Below, in pieces: positions 8,728 to 16,049 of a DNA stretch of 64,000 nucleotides (positions within the stretch are counted from its first letter, which is position 1; every line of letters starts with the position of its first letter). Source of the DNA: Bradyrhizobium sp. Rc3b (GTDB taxonomy: Bacteria; Pseudomonadota; Alphaproteobacteria; Rhizobiales; Xanthobacteraceae); the NCBI RefSeq assembly GCF_900114915.1, contig NZ_FOUS01000013.1:211919-275918 (forward strand). Reading direction: 5' to 3'. The translations under genes were made by a program, and so were the position numbers. Under the pieces are notes generated by a model. That model was not told the origin of the DNA and made no database searches. It saw only the letters and a list, made by a program, of their open reading frames with translations.

Positions 8728-9540
8728 ATGGGAAGTTACGATGTGAGTGACGAGAGCCCGGAGCGGCGCTTTCGCACGTTGTTCATCTCCGACGTTCATC
8801 TCGGAGCCCGCGGTTCTCAAGCCGATCTTCTGCTCGACTTCCTGCGCTACCATGATGCCGACACGATCTATCTGGTCGGGGACATCGTCGACGGCTGGGC
8901 GCTGAAATCGAGCTGGAACTGGCCGCAATCCCACAATGACCTCGTGCAGAAGCTGCTACGCAAGGCGCGCAAGGGCGCCAAGGTCGTCTACATCCCCGGC
9001 AATCACGACGAGTTCCTGCGCAACTATTACGGCACGCATTTCGGCGGCATCGACGTCGTCGAGAACACCGTCCACACCGGCGTGGACGGCAAGCGTTATC
9101 TCGTCATCCACGGCGACATCTTCGACCTCGTGGTGCAGAACGCGCGCTGGCTCGCCCATCTCGGCGACAAGGCCTACGACTTCGCGATCCAGATGAATCG
9201 CTTCGTCAACTTCTTCCGCCGCCTGTTTGGCGTGCCCTATTGGTCGCTGTCGCAATGGGCCAAGCAGAAGGTCAAGAACGCCGTCAACTATATCGGCGCG
9301 TTCGAGCAGGCGCTCGCCGCCGAGGCGCGGCGCCACGACGCCGACGGCGTGATCTGCGGCCACATCCACTACGCCGTGATCCGCGACGAGGGCGGCATCC
9401 GCTACATGAATTGCGGCGACTGGGTCGAGAGCTGCACGGCCCTGGTCGAGCACGACGACGGCCATTTCGAGATCATCACCTGGGCGGATCATTTGCAGAA
9501 GCCGGCACAAGTCCCGCAGGTCGCAGCCAGAGCTGCATAA
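8728..9540 (+). CDS. plcP: PlcP-type metallophosphoesterase (phospholipase C for lipid remodelling; LpxH-like family)
   Basis: 270 residues. The calcineurin-like metal-binding motifs are complete: SDVHLG (Asp22, His24), GDIVDGW (Asp52), GNHDE (92-94), HGD (128-130) and GHIH (211-214). Naive annotation would be UDP-2,3-diacylglucosamine diphosphatase (COG2908). However, the rhizobial phospholipase C PlcP belongs to the same group, is induced by phosphate limitation, and is commonly followed by a glycosyltransferase gene. The Pho box at 8687-8704 and the glycosyltransferase 13 bases downstream therefore favour PlcP, which releases diacylglycerol from phospholipids for conversion to phosphorus-free lipids. 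Function is inferred from family and context; substrate specificity is not visible. Confidence 0.8.
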   Translation: MGSYDVSDESPERRFRTLFISDVHLGARGSQADLLLDFLRYHDADTIYLVGDIVDGWALKSSWNWPQSHNDLVQKLLRKARKGAKVVYIPGNHDEFLRNYYGTHFGGIDVVENTVHTGVDGKRYLVIHGDIFDLVVQNARWLAHLGDKAYDFAIQMNRFVNFFRRLFGVPYWSLSQWAKQKVKNAVNYIGAFEQALAAEARRHDADGVICGHIHYAVIRDEGGIRYMNCGDWVESCTALVEHDDGHFEIITWADHLQKPAQVPQVAARAA

Positions 9541-9553
9541 CAGAGGCCGCCTG

Positions 9554-10597
9554 ATGCGCATCCTGGTCGCGACCGACGCCTGGCACCCGCAAGTCAACGG
9601 TGTGGTTCGGACGCTGACCAAGCTCGCCGACGCCGGCAAAAGCCTCGGCGTCGAATTCACATTCCTGACGCCGCAATCGTTCCGCACCTTTGCGATGCCG
9701 AGCTATCGCGACGTGCGTCTGGCGATGCCGCGTCCGGCGCGCATTGCTAAGCTGATCGCGGAGGCGCGCCCCGACAGCATCCACATCGCGACCGAAGGGC
9801 CGATCGGCCTGATGGTCCGCCGCTACTGCCGCCAGCGCAGACTGCCGTTCACGACCAGCTTCCACACCCGCTTTCCCGAATATGTCCGCGCCCGCGTGCC
9901 GGTGCCGGGCTCGCTGATCTGGCGGGCGCTGCGCCGCTTCCACAGCGCCAGCCGCGCCGTGATGGCTGCAACGCCTGCGCTCGCCCGCGAGCTGACCGAG
10001 CGCGGCTTCGACAATGTCGTGCTGTGGCCGCGCGGCGTCGACACCCAGCTGTTCCACCCCCGCGCCATCGATCTCTGCCTGCCGGCGCCGGTGTTCCTGT
10101 CGGTCGGCCGCGTCGCCGTGGAGAAGAATCTCGAGGGCTTCCTCGACCTCGATCTGCCCGGCACCAAGGTCATCGTCGGCGACGGCCCCGCGCGCGCCTC
10201 GCTCGAAGAGGCCTATCCCGATGCGATCTTCCTCGGCGAGAAGCACGGCGAGGAACTGGCGGATATCTATGCGGCCGCCGACGTCTTCGTGTTTCCGAGC
10301 AAGACCGACACGTTCGGCCTGGTGCTGCTCGAAGCGCTCGCAAGCGGCCTGCCGGTGGCCGCTTTCCCGGTGAAGGGCCCCCGCGACGTCATCGGTGATG
10401 CCCCGGTCGGCGCGCTCGATCACGACTTGCGCAGCGCCTGCTTCGCGGCATTGGATATCTCCCGGCAGGACTGCGTCGCGTTCGCGGCCAATTACACCTG
10501 GGAAGCCTCGGCGAGGGCCTTTGTGGCCAGCATTGAGGCGGTCGGCGCGGTGCTGCCTGGCCGGAACGGCGCGGAACAGCCGCGCTTCGTGGCCTGA
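9554..10597 (+). CDS. agt: GT4-family glycosyltransferase, probable diacylglycerol glycosyltransferase (Agt-like)
   Basis: 347 residues. The N-terminal Rossmann domain opens MRILVATDAWHPQVNGVVRTL, and the C-terminal nucleotide-sugar domain has GRVAVEKNL, VGDGPAR, GEKHGEELADIYAAADVFVFP and DTFGLVLLEALASG, typical of GT-B family 4 enzymes related to SqdX and MgtA-type lipid glycosyltransferases. It starts 13 bases after the PlcP-type gene with its own GAGG ribosome-binding site, so the two form an operon behind a Pho box. In Agrobacterium and marine alphaproteobacteria a similar enzyme makes glucosyl- and glucuronosyl-diacylglycerol during phosphate limitation. The sugar donor cannot be told from sequence. 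Confidence 0.8.
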   Translation: MRILVATDAWHPQVNGVVRTLTKLADAGKSLGVEFTFLTPQSFRTFAMPSYRDVRLAMPRPARIAKLIAEARPDSIHIATEGPIGLMVRRYCRQRRLPFTTSFHTRFPEYVRARVPVPGSLIWRALRRFHSASRAVMAATPALARELTERGFDNVVLWPRGVDTQLFHPRAIDLCLPAPVFLSVGRVAVEKNLEGFLDLDLPGTKVIVGDGPARASLEEAYPDAIFLGEKHGEELADIYAAADVFVFPSKTDTFGLVLLEALASGLPVAAFPVKGPRDVIGDAPVGALDHDLRSACFAALDISRQDCVAFAANYTWEASARAFVASIEAVGAVLPGRNGAEQPRFVA

Positions 10598-10661
10598 CGA
10601 GGACAAATCCTCGCGCGGAGGTGTCTTGCCCGGGCCTCATCGGCCGCGATAACATTCGGCC

Positions 10662-11645
10662 ATGACCGAACAGCTCCTCCCGATCGGCCCCGCCGATATC
10701 GACGCCGCAGCGCGCGTGATCGCGCCCTACGCCATCCGCACTCCGCTGTTGTCCTTTCCCGTGCTCAACGAGCGCGTCGGCGCGAAGGTGTTCTTGAAAC
10801 CGGAGATGCTCCAGCGCACCGGCTCGTTCAAGTTCCGCGGCGCCTTCAACAAGGTGTTCTCGATCCCGCAGGACAAGCGCGCCGGCGGCGTCGTGGCGTT
10901 CTCCTCCGGCAACCACGCCCAGGGCGTGGCGGCCGCGGCAAAAATCCTCGACATGCAGGCGACCATCGTGATGCCCGCGGATGCGCCGTTGTCCAAGCGC
11001 GAGCGCACCAAATCCTATGGCGCCGAGGTCGTGCTCTATGATCGCGACAAGGACGACCGCGAGGCGATCTCGCGCGGCATCGCCGAAAAGCGCGGCGCGA
11101 CGCTGGTGAGGCCCTATGACGATCCCTTCGTGATCGCGGGGCAGGGCACCGCCGGCCGCGAGATCGCGGAAGACTTGGCGGGCCTCGGCCTTAGCCCCGA
11201 CATCGTGGTGGCACCGGCCTCCGGCGGCGGCCTGATCGCGGGCGTCGCGACCGCCGTGAAAGCGCGCTATCCGCGCGCCGAGATCGTGGTGGCCGAGCCC
11301 GAGGCGTTCGACGATCACGGCATCTCGCTGAGCGCAGGACATCGCGAGCCGCATCCACCCGCGGGCCGCACCATCTGCGATGCGCTGATGGCCCTGATCC
11401 CCGGCGAGATGACCTTTGCGATCAACAGCAAGCTGCTCGCGCGCGGCGTCACGGCGTCGGACAAGGAAGTCGGCGCCGCCGTCGCGTTCGCCTATCGCGA
11501 GCTGAAGCTCGTGGTCGAGCCGGGTGGCGCCGTGGGCCTCGCCGCACTGCTGGCGGGGCGTCTCGACGTTGCTGGCAAGAACGTCGTGATCGTGCTCTCC
11601 GGCGGCAATGTCGACGCCGACCTGTTCGCCGAGCTGGTGGCCTAG
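10662..11645 (+). CDS. Threonine/serine dehydratase (PLP fold type II)
   Basis: 327 residues. Signature features are the PLP lysine in TGSFKFRGA (Lys57), SSGNHAQGVA (the substrate Asn loop), the glycine-rich phosphate clamp ASGGGLIAG and the C-terminal VLSGGN. Length is that of the short IlvA/TdcB or serine racemase group; there is no C-terminal ACT-like regulatory domain, so it is probably catabolic rather than the feedback-regulated biosynthetic enzyme. It would convert threonine to 2-oxobutanoate, or serine to pyruvate, in the cytosol. It sits 64 bases after the glycosyltransferase gene and has a strong terminator at 11712-11743. Confidence 0.88.
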   Translation: MTEQLLPIGPADIDAAARVIAPYAIRTPLLSFPVLNERVGAKVFLKPEMLQRTGSFKFRGAFNKVFSIPQDKRAGGVVAFSSGNHAQGVAAAAKILDMQATIVMPADAPLSKRERTKSYGAEVVLYDRDKDDREAISRGIAEKRGATLVRPYDDPFVIAGQGTAGREIAEDLAGLGLSPDIVVAPASGGGLIAGVATAVKARYPRAEIVVAEPEAFDDHGISLSAGHREPHPPAGRTICDALMALIPGEMTFAINSKLLARGVTASDKEVGAAVAFAYRELKLVVEPGGAVGLAALLAGRLDVAGKNVVIVLSGGNVDADLFAELVA

Positions 11646-11711
11646 CCGTCGTTCCGGGCCTGCGCCTCTCGGCGCATCCCGGAATGACCACATCTAAGGG
11701 TTTATGAAGAA

Positions 11712-11743
11712 GGGGCAGAGCGTTGCCGCTCTGCCCCTTTTTT
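11712..11743 (+). terminator. Strong Rho-independent terminator
   Basis: GGGGCAGAGCG (11712-11722), loop TTGC, CGCTCTGCCCC (11727-11737), then six T. A perfect 11-base stem ending the dehydratase transcript. Confidence 0.92.
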
Positions 11744-11789
11744 GTGTTTGTCGATCTTGTGGATCGAACTAACCGCTTGCTCGGTGCAA

Positions 11790-11907
11790 CCTCTCCCGCT
11801 TGCGGGGGAGGTCGGCGCGAAGCGCCGGGCGGGGGCTCTTTCCTCTTGGGGATTGTCCCGTTGTGGAGACACCCTCTCCCCAACCCTCCCCCGCAAGCGG
11901 GGGAGGG
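11790..11907. repeat. Palindromic intergenic repeat (CCCGCAAGCGGG type)
   Basis: Two short palindromes, 11790-11811 and 11884-11907, each with a CTCCCGCTTGCGGGGGAG-like core, flank about 70 bases. The right copy has a perfect stem around AAGC or GCTT. Together with the terminator they fill the convergent gap between the dehydratase and the caspase gene. Confidence 0.7.
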
Positions 11908-11930
11908 AGCGCACCTTCTTCTTCGCCCAA

Positions 11931-13703
11931 TCAGTGCATGAAGCCGCCGCGACGGTTGCCGCCGCCATTCATGCTCGGCGCCTGGTTCATCGACTGCCGG
12001 AAGTTGTTGTTGCTGTTGACCATGCGGCTCGGCATCGTGTTGAGCTGCGGGCGGTTGTTCTGGACGTTGTTGGGCTTCACGATGCCGGTGTTGCCGTTGT
12101 TGACGCGGATCGGGTTGTTCTGCGTCTGAACGTTGACCGGCTTCGTCTCGATCTTCGTGCCGCCCTTGCCGACATTCACCGGCATGCTCACGATCTTGCC
12201 CGGCTTGCCATTGGCGTTGCCAGCGTCCGGCTTGTTGTTGGTCGCCGGCAGGGTGACGACCTTGCCGATGCCGCCAGTGCTGGTGGTCGTGTTGGTCGGC
12301 GCAGGCAGGGTGACGATCTTGCCCGGGGTCTGTGACGGCGTGCCGTTCGGCTGGTTGTTGCCCGAGGGCAGGTTGCCGATCTGGCCACCATTGCCGAGCT
12401 TGCCGATGACATTGCCGTCGACCGGCTTCTGCACGACCGGCAGATTACCGTTGATCTGGCCGCCATTACCCTGCTGCAGCGGCATGTACTTCGGCTGGCC
12501 GAGATTGCCGATCTTGAAGGTCGGAGCAATATTCTGCGGAGCCAGGAACTTGGTCGCCTGCATCAAGGGGATCTGCTTCGGCTGCATCTGCAGCTTCAGC
12601 GCCATTTGCGCATAGGGGCTGGTGCCGTAGCTGTCATAGAAGGTCTTGTAGGCAACCGGCGAATTCACGAGCACCGCCTTGTGCCAGGCCTGCGAGAGCA
12701 GGATGTTGTTGAGCAGCCAGCGGACGTGGTCGCACAGCGGGTCGTGCGGGTACATACGGATGAACTCCTGATAATATTCCGGCCGGCCCTCCGACACGAC
12801 ATAGTCATAGGCCTGACGAGTCGAGCGGCTCGGCAGGTTGGAGGCCATCTGCACCACCGGTGCCCTGATCGGCGCGCGGTTGGCGGCAACCGCAGTGTCG
12901 CCGAAGAAGGTGAAGTCCGAAGTCAGCGAGGAGCTCTCCCACGGGATCTGCGCACCGCTGGTGGACTGGTTCACCTGCAGGCGAACGCGCTTGAACAGCT
13001 GCTCGATCGGCACGTTGGGTTCGCGTGCGACGTTCAGGAACGCCTGCGTGTAGGGGCTGTGACCGCCGGTGCCGTCGAGCGCTTCAGCGCCCGGTGCGGT
13101 CGAGTAACCGACGATCGAGCCGTTCGGCGCATCGACGATGGCAAGGCCGCGGCCGGCGTCATTGACATCAGGGAACGGGTTGTTGCGGCAGGCATCGAGG
13201 ATGACGATGCGCATGCGGCTCGGGATCGTCTCCAGCGTCGACATCACGTCGACCAGCCGCACCGAATTGTTGACGAGCTCGGTCTGGCTCGACACCTTGG
13301 CGTCGACGGGAACGAGATAGTTCTCGCCGGCGAGCTGCACGCCGTGACCGGCGTAATAGACCATCGCCACCGTGTTCGGACCGCGCGCGGACACCTTGGC
13401 GGAGAAGTCCTGCACCACGCGGAGCATGTCGTTCTGGGTCAGGTCGGTCGCGGCAACCACCTCGAAGCCGGCCGAGTTCAGGAACTTCGCCATCGACTCG
13501 GCGTCATTGTCGGGATTGGCGAGCTGCGGCGCGTTCTTATAGTTCGAATTGCCGATCACCAGCGCCACCCGCTGCTCCGGGCCCTGCAGCGCGGTGGGGG
13601 CCGGCTCGACCGGGGCAACTTGCGCGGAAACAGGGCCGCAGGCGAAGCCGAACAGGCTCCCCACAAGGCTTGCTGTCATCAGGAAGGGCTTTAGGCGGAA
13701 CAT
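11931..13703 (-). CDS. Secreted caspase-like (peptidase C14, p20) protein with Asn/Gly-rich tail
   Basis: 590 residues from the ATG at 13703, which has an AAAGGAG ribosome-binding site. A signal peptide covers about 1-28. Residues 43-270 form a caspase-like p20 domain with RVALVIGNSNYKN, the catalytic His in YYAGHG (His120) and catalytic Cys in LDACRNNPF (Cys172). A helical region (about 300-400) contains YYQEFIRMYPHDPLC. From about residue 420 to the end the chain is low complexity, rich in Asn, Gly, Pro and Thr with repeated GKIVTLP or GKVVTLP units. Both dyad residues are present, so it may be an active peptidase; the substrate is unknown. It is divergent from fucU. Confidence 0.85.
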   Translation of the reverse strand: MFRLKPFLMTASLVGSLFGFACGPVSAQVAPVEPAPTALQGPEQRVALVIGNSNYKNAPQLANPDNDAESMAKFLNSAGFEVVAATDLTQNDMLRVVQDFSAKVSARGPNTVAMVYYAGHGVQLAGENYLVPVDAKVSSQTELVNNSVRLVDVMSTLETIPSRMRIVILDACRNNPFPDVNDAGRGLAIVDAPNGSIVGYSTAPGAEALDGTGGHSPYTQAFLNVAREPNVPIEQLFKRVRLQVNQSTSGAQIPWESSSLTSDFTFFGDTAVAANRAPIRAPVVQMASNLPSRSTRQAYDYVVSEGRPEYYQEFIRMYPHDPLCDHVRWLLNNILLSQAWHKAVLVNSPVAYKTFYDSYGTSPYAQMALKLQMQPKQIPLMQATKFLAPQNIAPTFKIGNLGQPKYMPLQQGNGGQINGNLPVVQKPVDGNVIGKLGNGGQIGNLPSGNNQPNGTPSQTPGKIVTLPAPTNTTTSTGGIGKVVTLPATNNKPDAGNANGKPGKIVSMPVNVGKGGTKIETKPVNVQTQNNPIRVNNGNTGIVKPNNVQNNRPQLNTMPSRMVNSNNNFRQSMNQAPSMNGGGNRRGGFMH

Positions 13704-13868
13704 GGCGTGCTCCTTTGGCACTGATCTCGATGCGAGATTGGTTGCCGGGGAGCCTCGCCGCGTTCGAGCTTGAGGTCCGTGATCCCCCTCACCATGGTGG
13801 CCTTGCGTGATCTGAATCACGCTCGGAACCTGCTATGGTTAGCGATCGATAATGGGAACTGCCGTCAC

Positions 13869-14312
13869 ATGCTGAAATCGATCGATCCGATCCTCACGCC
13901 CGACCTGCTCTGGCTGCTGGCCTCCATGGGCCACGGCGACGATCTCGTCGTCGTCGACGCCAACCATCCGGCCACGCACATCGCCCGCTCGACATCGTCG
14001 CAGCGCCTGATCCAGCTGCCGGGCATGACGATGGAGACGGCCGTCCGCGCCATCATGACGCTCTACCCGCTCGACGATTTCGATCCCGACCCGGTGCGGG
14101 TGATGGCGCCGGTCGACGATCCCGACCGCGTGCCCGACGTGCAGCGCGCCGTGCTGGCTGAGATCGAGCGCGCGGTCGGACGCGCCGTTGTTCCCGGCAA
14201 GCTCTCGCGGGCGGATTTTTACCGCGCGGCGGCGGCGGGGTTTGGTGTCGTGCAGGTCGGCGACAGCAGGGGGTACGGATGCTTCCTGATCAGGAAGGGC
14301 GTGATCGGCTAG
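13869..14312 (+). CDS. fucU: RbsD/FucU family sugar mutarotase (L-fucose mutarotase-like)
   Basis: 147 residues from the ATG at 13869 (MLKSIDPILTP). The N terminus TPDLLWLLASMGHGDDLVVVDANHPA is the family's sugar-binding region (conserved His of MGHGD and Asp/Asn of DANHP), and the C-terminal GYGCFLIRKGV closes the active site. FucU proteins interconvert alpha and beta anomers of fucose or related sugars. No fucose or ribose catabolic gene is nearby, so the sugar is unknown. Its end overlaps the convergent VOC gene by 4 bases. Confidence 0.88.
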   Translation: MLKSIDPILTPDLLWLLASMGHGDDLVVVDANHPATHIARSTSSQRLIQLPGMTMETAVRAIMTLYPLDDFDPDPVRVMAPVDDPDRVPDVQRAVLAEIERAVGRAVVPGKLSRADFYRAAAAGFGVVQVGDSRGYGCFLIRKGVIG

Positions 14313-14692
14313 CCGGATTGGCGTATCAGCGCCGAGGGCCAGCCAATCCGGACGAGAAGGCCATCTGGGCCGTTGATGCCGACTTCATACATGCCCCATT
14401 CGCGGTGGCGCAGCACGCCGCCGGGCCGGATGATGAGATCGTCCACGCGCGCGGCAATGGCCTCGACCTCGGGCGTGCGAATGAAAATGCCAAAGGGATT
14501 GTGCTCCGGCACGCGCCACGGGCCATCGCCGGCTTGCGTGAGATGCACCTCGCATCCCCAGCCGCTCATGATGACATAGCCGGCATCGCCGCCGATGCGC
14601 GCAAAGCCGAGCCGTTCCCAGAATGGAATTGCGGCGGGAAGATCGTCGCTGGGAACGATCGCAAAGGCGCCGACGCGCGGGCTCTCAGGCAT
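14309..14692 (-). CDS. VOC-family (glyoxalase/bleomycin resistance-like) protein
   Basis: 127 residues from the ATG at 14692 (MPESPRVGAFAIVP). A single vicinal-oxygen-chelate domain: PSDDLPAAIPFWERLGF is the typical first beta-alpha unit, with GCEVHLTQ and GMYEVGINGPDGLLVRIG following. Small members of this group often confer bleomycin-type antibiotic binding or are unassigned. Metal-ligand positions cannot be called with certainty. It overlaps fucU convergently by 4 bases. Confidence 0.8.
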   Translation of the reverse strand: MPESPRVGAFAIVPSDDLPAAIPFWERLGFARIGGDAGYVIMSGWGCEVHLTQAGDGPWRVPEHNPFGIFIRTPEVEAIAARVDDLIIRPGGVLRHREWGMYEVGINGPDGLLVRIGWPSALIRQSG

Positions 14693-14846
14693 TCGGTCAC
14701 TCCGGCACATGCAAGCGGTCCGCGCCGCGTTCACGCTGCGCGTTGCGAGCTGAGCTTATCGAGAGTGGCCGCTCGGCAGAAGCGGCGAAACGTCCCGCAC
14801 TCGAATTTGAATGGCGCGGCGGGAACTGACTGTCTATGGTTTCTCC

Positions 14847-15206
14847 ATGTCCCGCTTTATGTGTCTGTCTGTTGCCATCATCCTCTCGCTGCTGCCGACT
14901 GTGGCGTCCGCTGAGCCCGTTCAAAAGCGTCCCAAGCCCGTCTGGAAGGGCTACGGCTTCCTGCCGGGCTATCGTCAGCCGCTGAGCAACAGCATTCCGC
15001 TCTACAAGCAGAAGGACGCGATGCGTCGGCTCGCGCGCAACGACCGCCGCCACTGGTACATCGATCCGGTTCCGCAATATTATCGCTGGGACGGCGAGTG
15101 GCACTATTTCGGCCGCCCCGGTTTCAACGGCGGCCGCTACAACGGCGGCAGTTTTGGCCCGTGCTGGACGCGCACGCCGATCGGGGCGGTGTGGAATTGC
15201 GGATGA
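14847..15206 (+). CDS. Small exported protein of unknown function
   Basis: 119 residues from the ATG at 14847. A signal peptide covers about 1-23 (MSRFMCLSVAIILSLLPTVASA). The mature part is rich in Trp, Tyr, Gly and Arg (YYRWDGEWHYFGRPGFNGG) and has two Cys near the C terminus (GPCWTRTPIGAVWNCG) that may form a disulfide. I recognise no domain. It is convergent with the following gene, 15 bases apart. Confidence 0.75.
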   Translation: MSRFMCLSVAIILSLLPTVASAEPVQKRPKPVWKGYGFLPGYRQPLSNSIPLYKQKDAMRRLARNDRRHWYIDPVPQYYRWDGEWHYFGRPGFNGGRYNGGSFGPCWTRTPIGAVWNCG

Positions 15207-15221
15207 TAGGGCGCGCGACGG

Positions 15222-15575
15222 CTAGGGAAAGCTGCGGACGACCTCGATCGGTCCGACGATCGCTGCATTGAAGGCATCGAGGTCTTCGGCCGGAATCCAG
15301 TATTCCAGATGCGACCGTCCGCCAGCTTCCTGCACGTCATACTTCGCGATGAAGTCGCGCTTGACCGCAAAGCGCGTCACGAAGCCGGAGCCGCTCGCCG
15401 GGACATTCCAGTCGCGCGCGATCTTGATGGCGTAGTCTTCCGTCAGCACCGGATAGAAGATCGGCTGGTCCGGCAGGCGCGGCGGAAACGCGCGCATGCC
15501 GGATTGCTGGATCAGTTCCAGTTCTTTCGGGCCGACGGGGCGCCAGAGGGTGAGGGTGTCTTCGGCCACGGACAT
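15222..15575 (-). CDS. Small protein of the rhizobial 'ADP-ribosylation/crystallin J1' annotation group
   Basis: 117 residues: TLTLWRPVGPKELELIQQSG at the start, FPPRLPDQPIFYPVLTEDYA in the middle and HLEYWIPAEDLDAFNAAIVGPIEV at the end. Similar short proteins in rhizobia carry the label ADP-ribosylation/crystallin J1, but the chain is far too short for an ADP-ribosylglycohydrolase and lacks its Asp-rich metal motifs. I treat it as a conserved cytosolic protein of unknown function. Confidence 0.7.
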   Translation of the reverse strand: MSVAEDTLTLWRPVGPKELELIQQSGMRAFPPRLPDQPIFYPVLTEDYAIKIARDWNVPASGSGFVTRFAVKRDFIAKYDVQEAGGRSHLEYWIPAEDLDAFNAAIVGPIEVVRSFP

Positions 15576-15681
15576 CTGTTGAGAGGACTAGGTTCAAGCT
15601 CGTACATACACCTACGGCCAGACGGGGCAACAGCACTTGGCAGCCCGGCCACGAGATTGAGCCGCGAGCACCCGTCCATCA

Positions 15682-15811
15682 CCGTCACCCTGAGGCGCTC
15701 GCCTCTTCGGCGAGCCTCGAAGGGCGACGCCCGGCTGCATCGGGGCCGCGCATCCTTCGAGGCTCCCCGCACGATGCTGAGCATCGTGCGTCTCGCGCCT
15801 CAGGATGACGG
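15682..15811. repeat. Palindromic intergenic repeat (CCGTCAYCCTGAGG type)
   Basis: CCGTCACCCTGAGGCGC (15682-15698) and GCGCCTCAGGATGACGG (15795-15811) are inverted copies with one mismatch. The inside contains further nested hairpins (CTTCGGCGAGCC; CGATGCTGAGCATCG). It occupies the 474-base gap 15576-16049 together with the next element; no gene is visible there. Confidence 0.82.
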
Positions 15812-15910
15812 AATTGATATTCAATCCAGAAATCTTTCCGCGGCGGCAATTTGGATTGTTTCGCTGCGCTCGCAATGATGATGCGGTAGCAGCCTGCGCG
15901 TCAGGCCTCG

Positions 15911-16032
15911 CTCGTGCCCCGGACGCAGCGCAGCGTCTCTTCGACGCTGCGCTGCTGAGCCGGGGCCCATATTGCCGCGCAGTTCGTCGCCTCTGGGTCC
16001 CGGCTCTGCGCTTCGCTTGTCCGGGACACGAG
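15911..16032. repeat. Palindromic intergenic repeat (CTCGTGYCCCGGAC type)
   Basis: CTCGTGCCCCGGAC (15911-15924) and GTCCGGGACACGAG (16019-16032) are inverted copies with one mismatch, around an inner GACGCAGCGCAGCGTC hairpin. A second member lies at 63201-63339. Confidence 0.8.
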
Positions 16033-16049
16033 AGTGAGTACGTGGCCCT

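Noticed and set aside
8728..9540. LpxH (lipid A synthesis) annotation
   Set aside because: Metal motifs fit, but the Pho box and adjacent GT4 gene favour PlcP. LpxH remains the alternative until a phylogeny is made.
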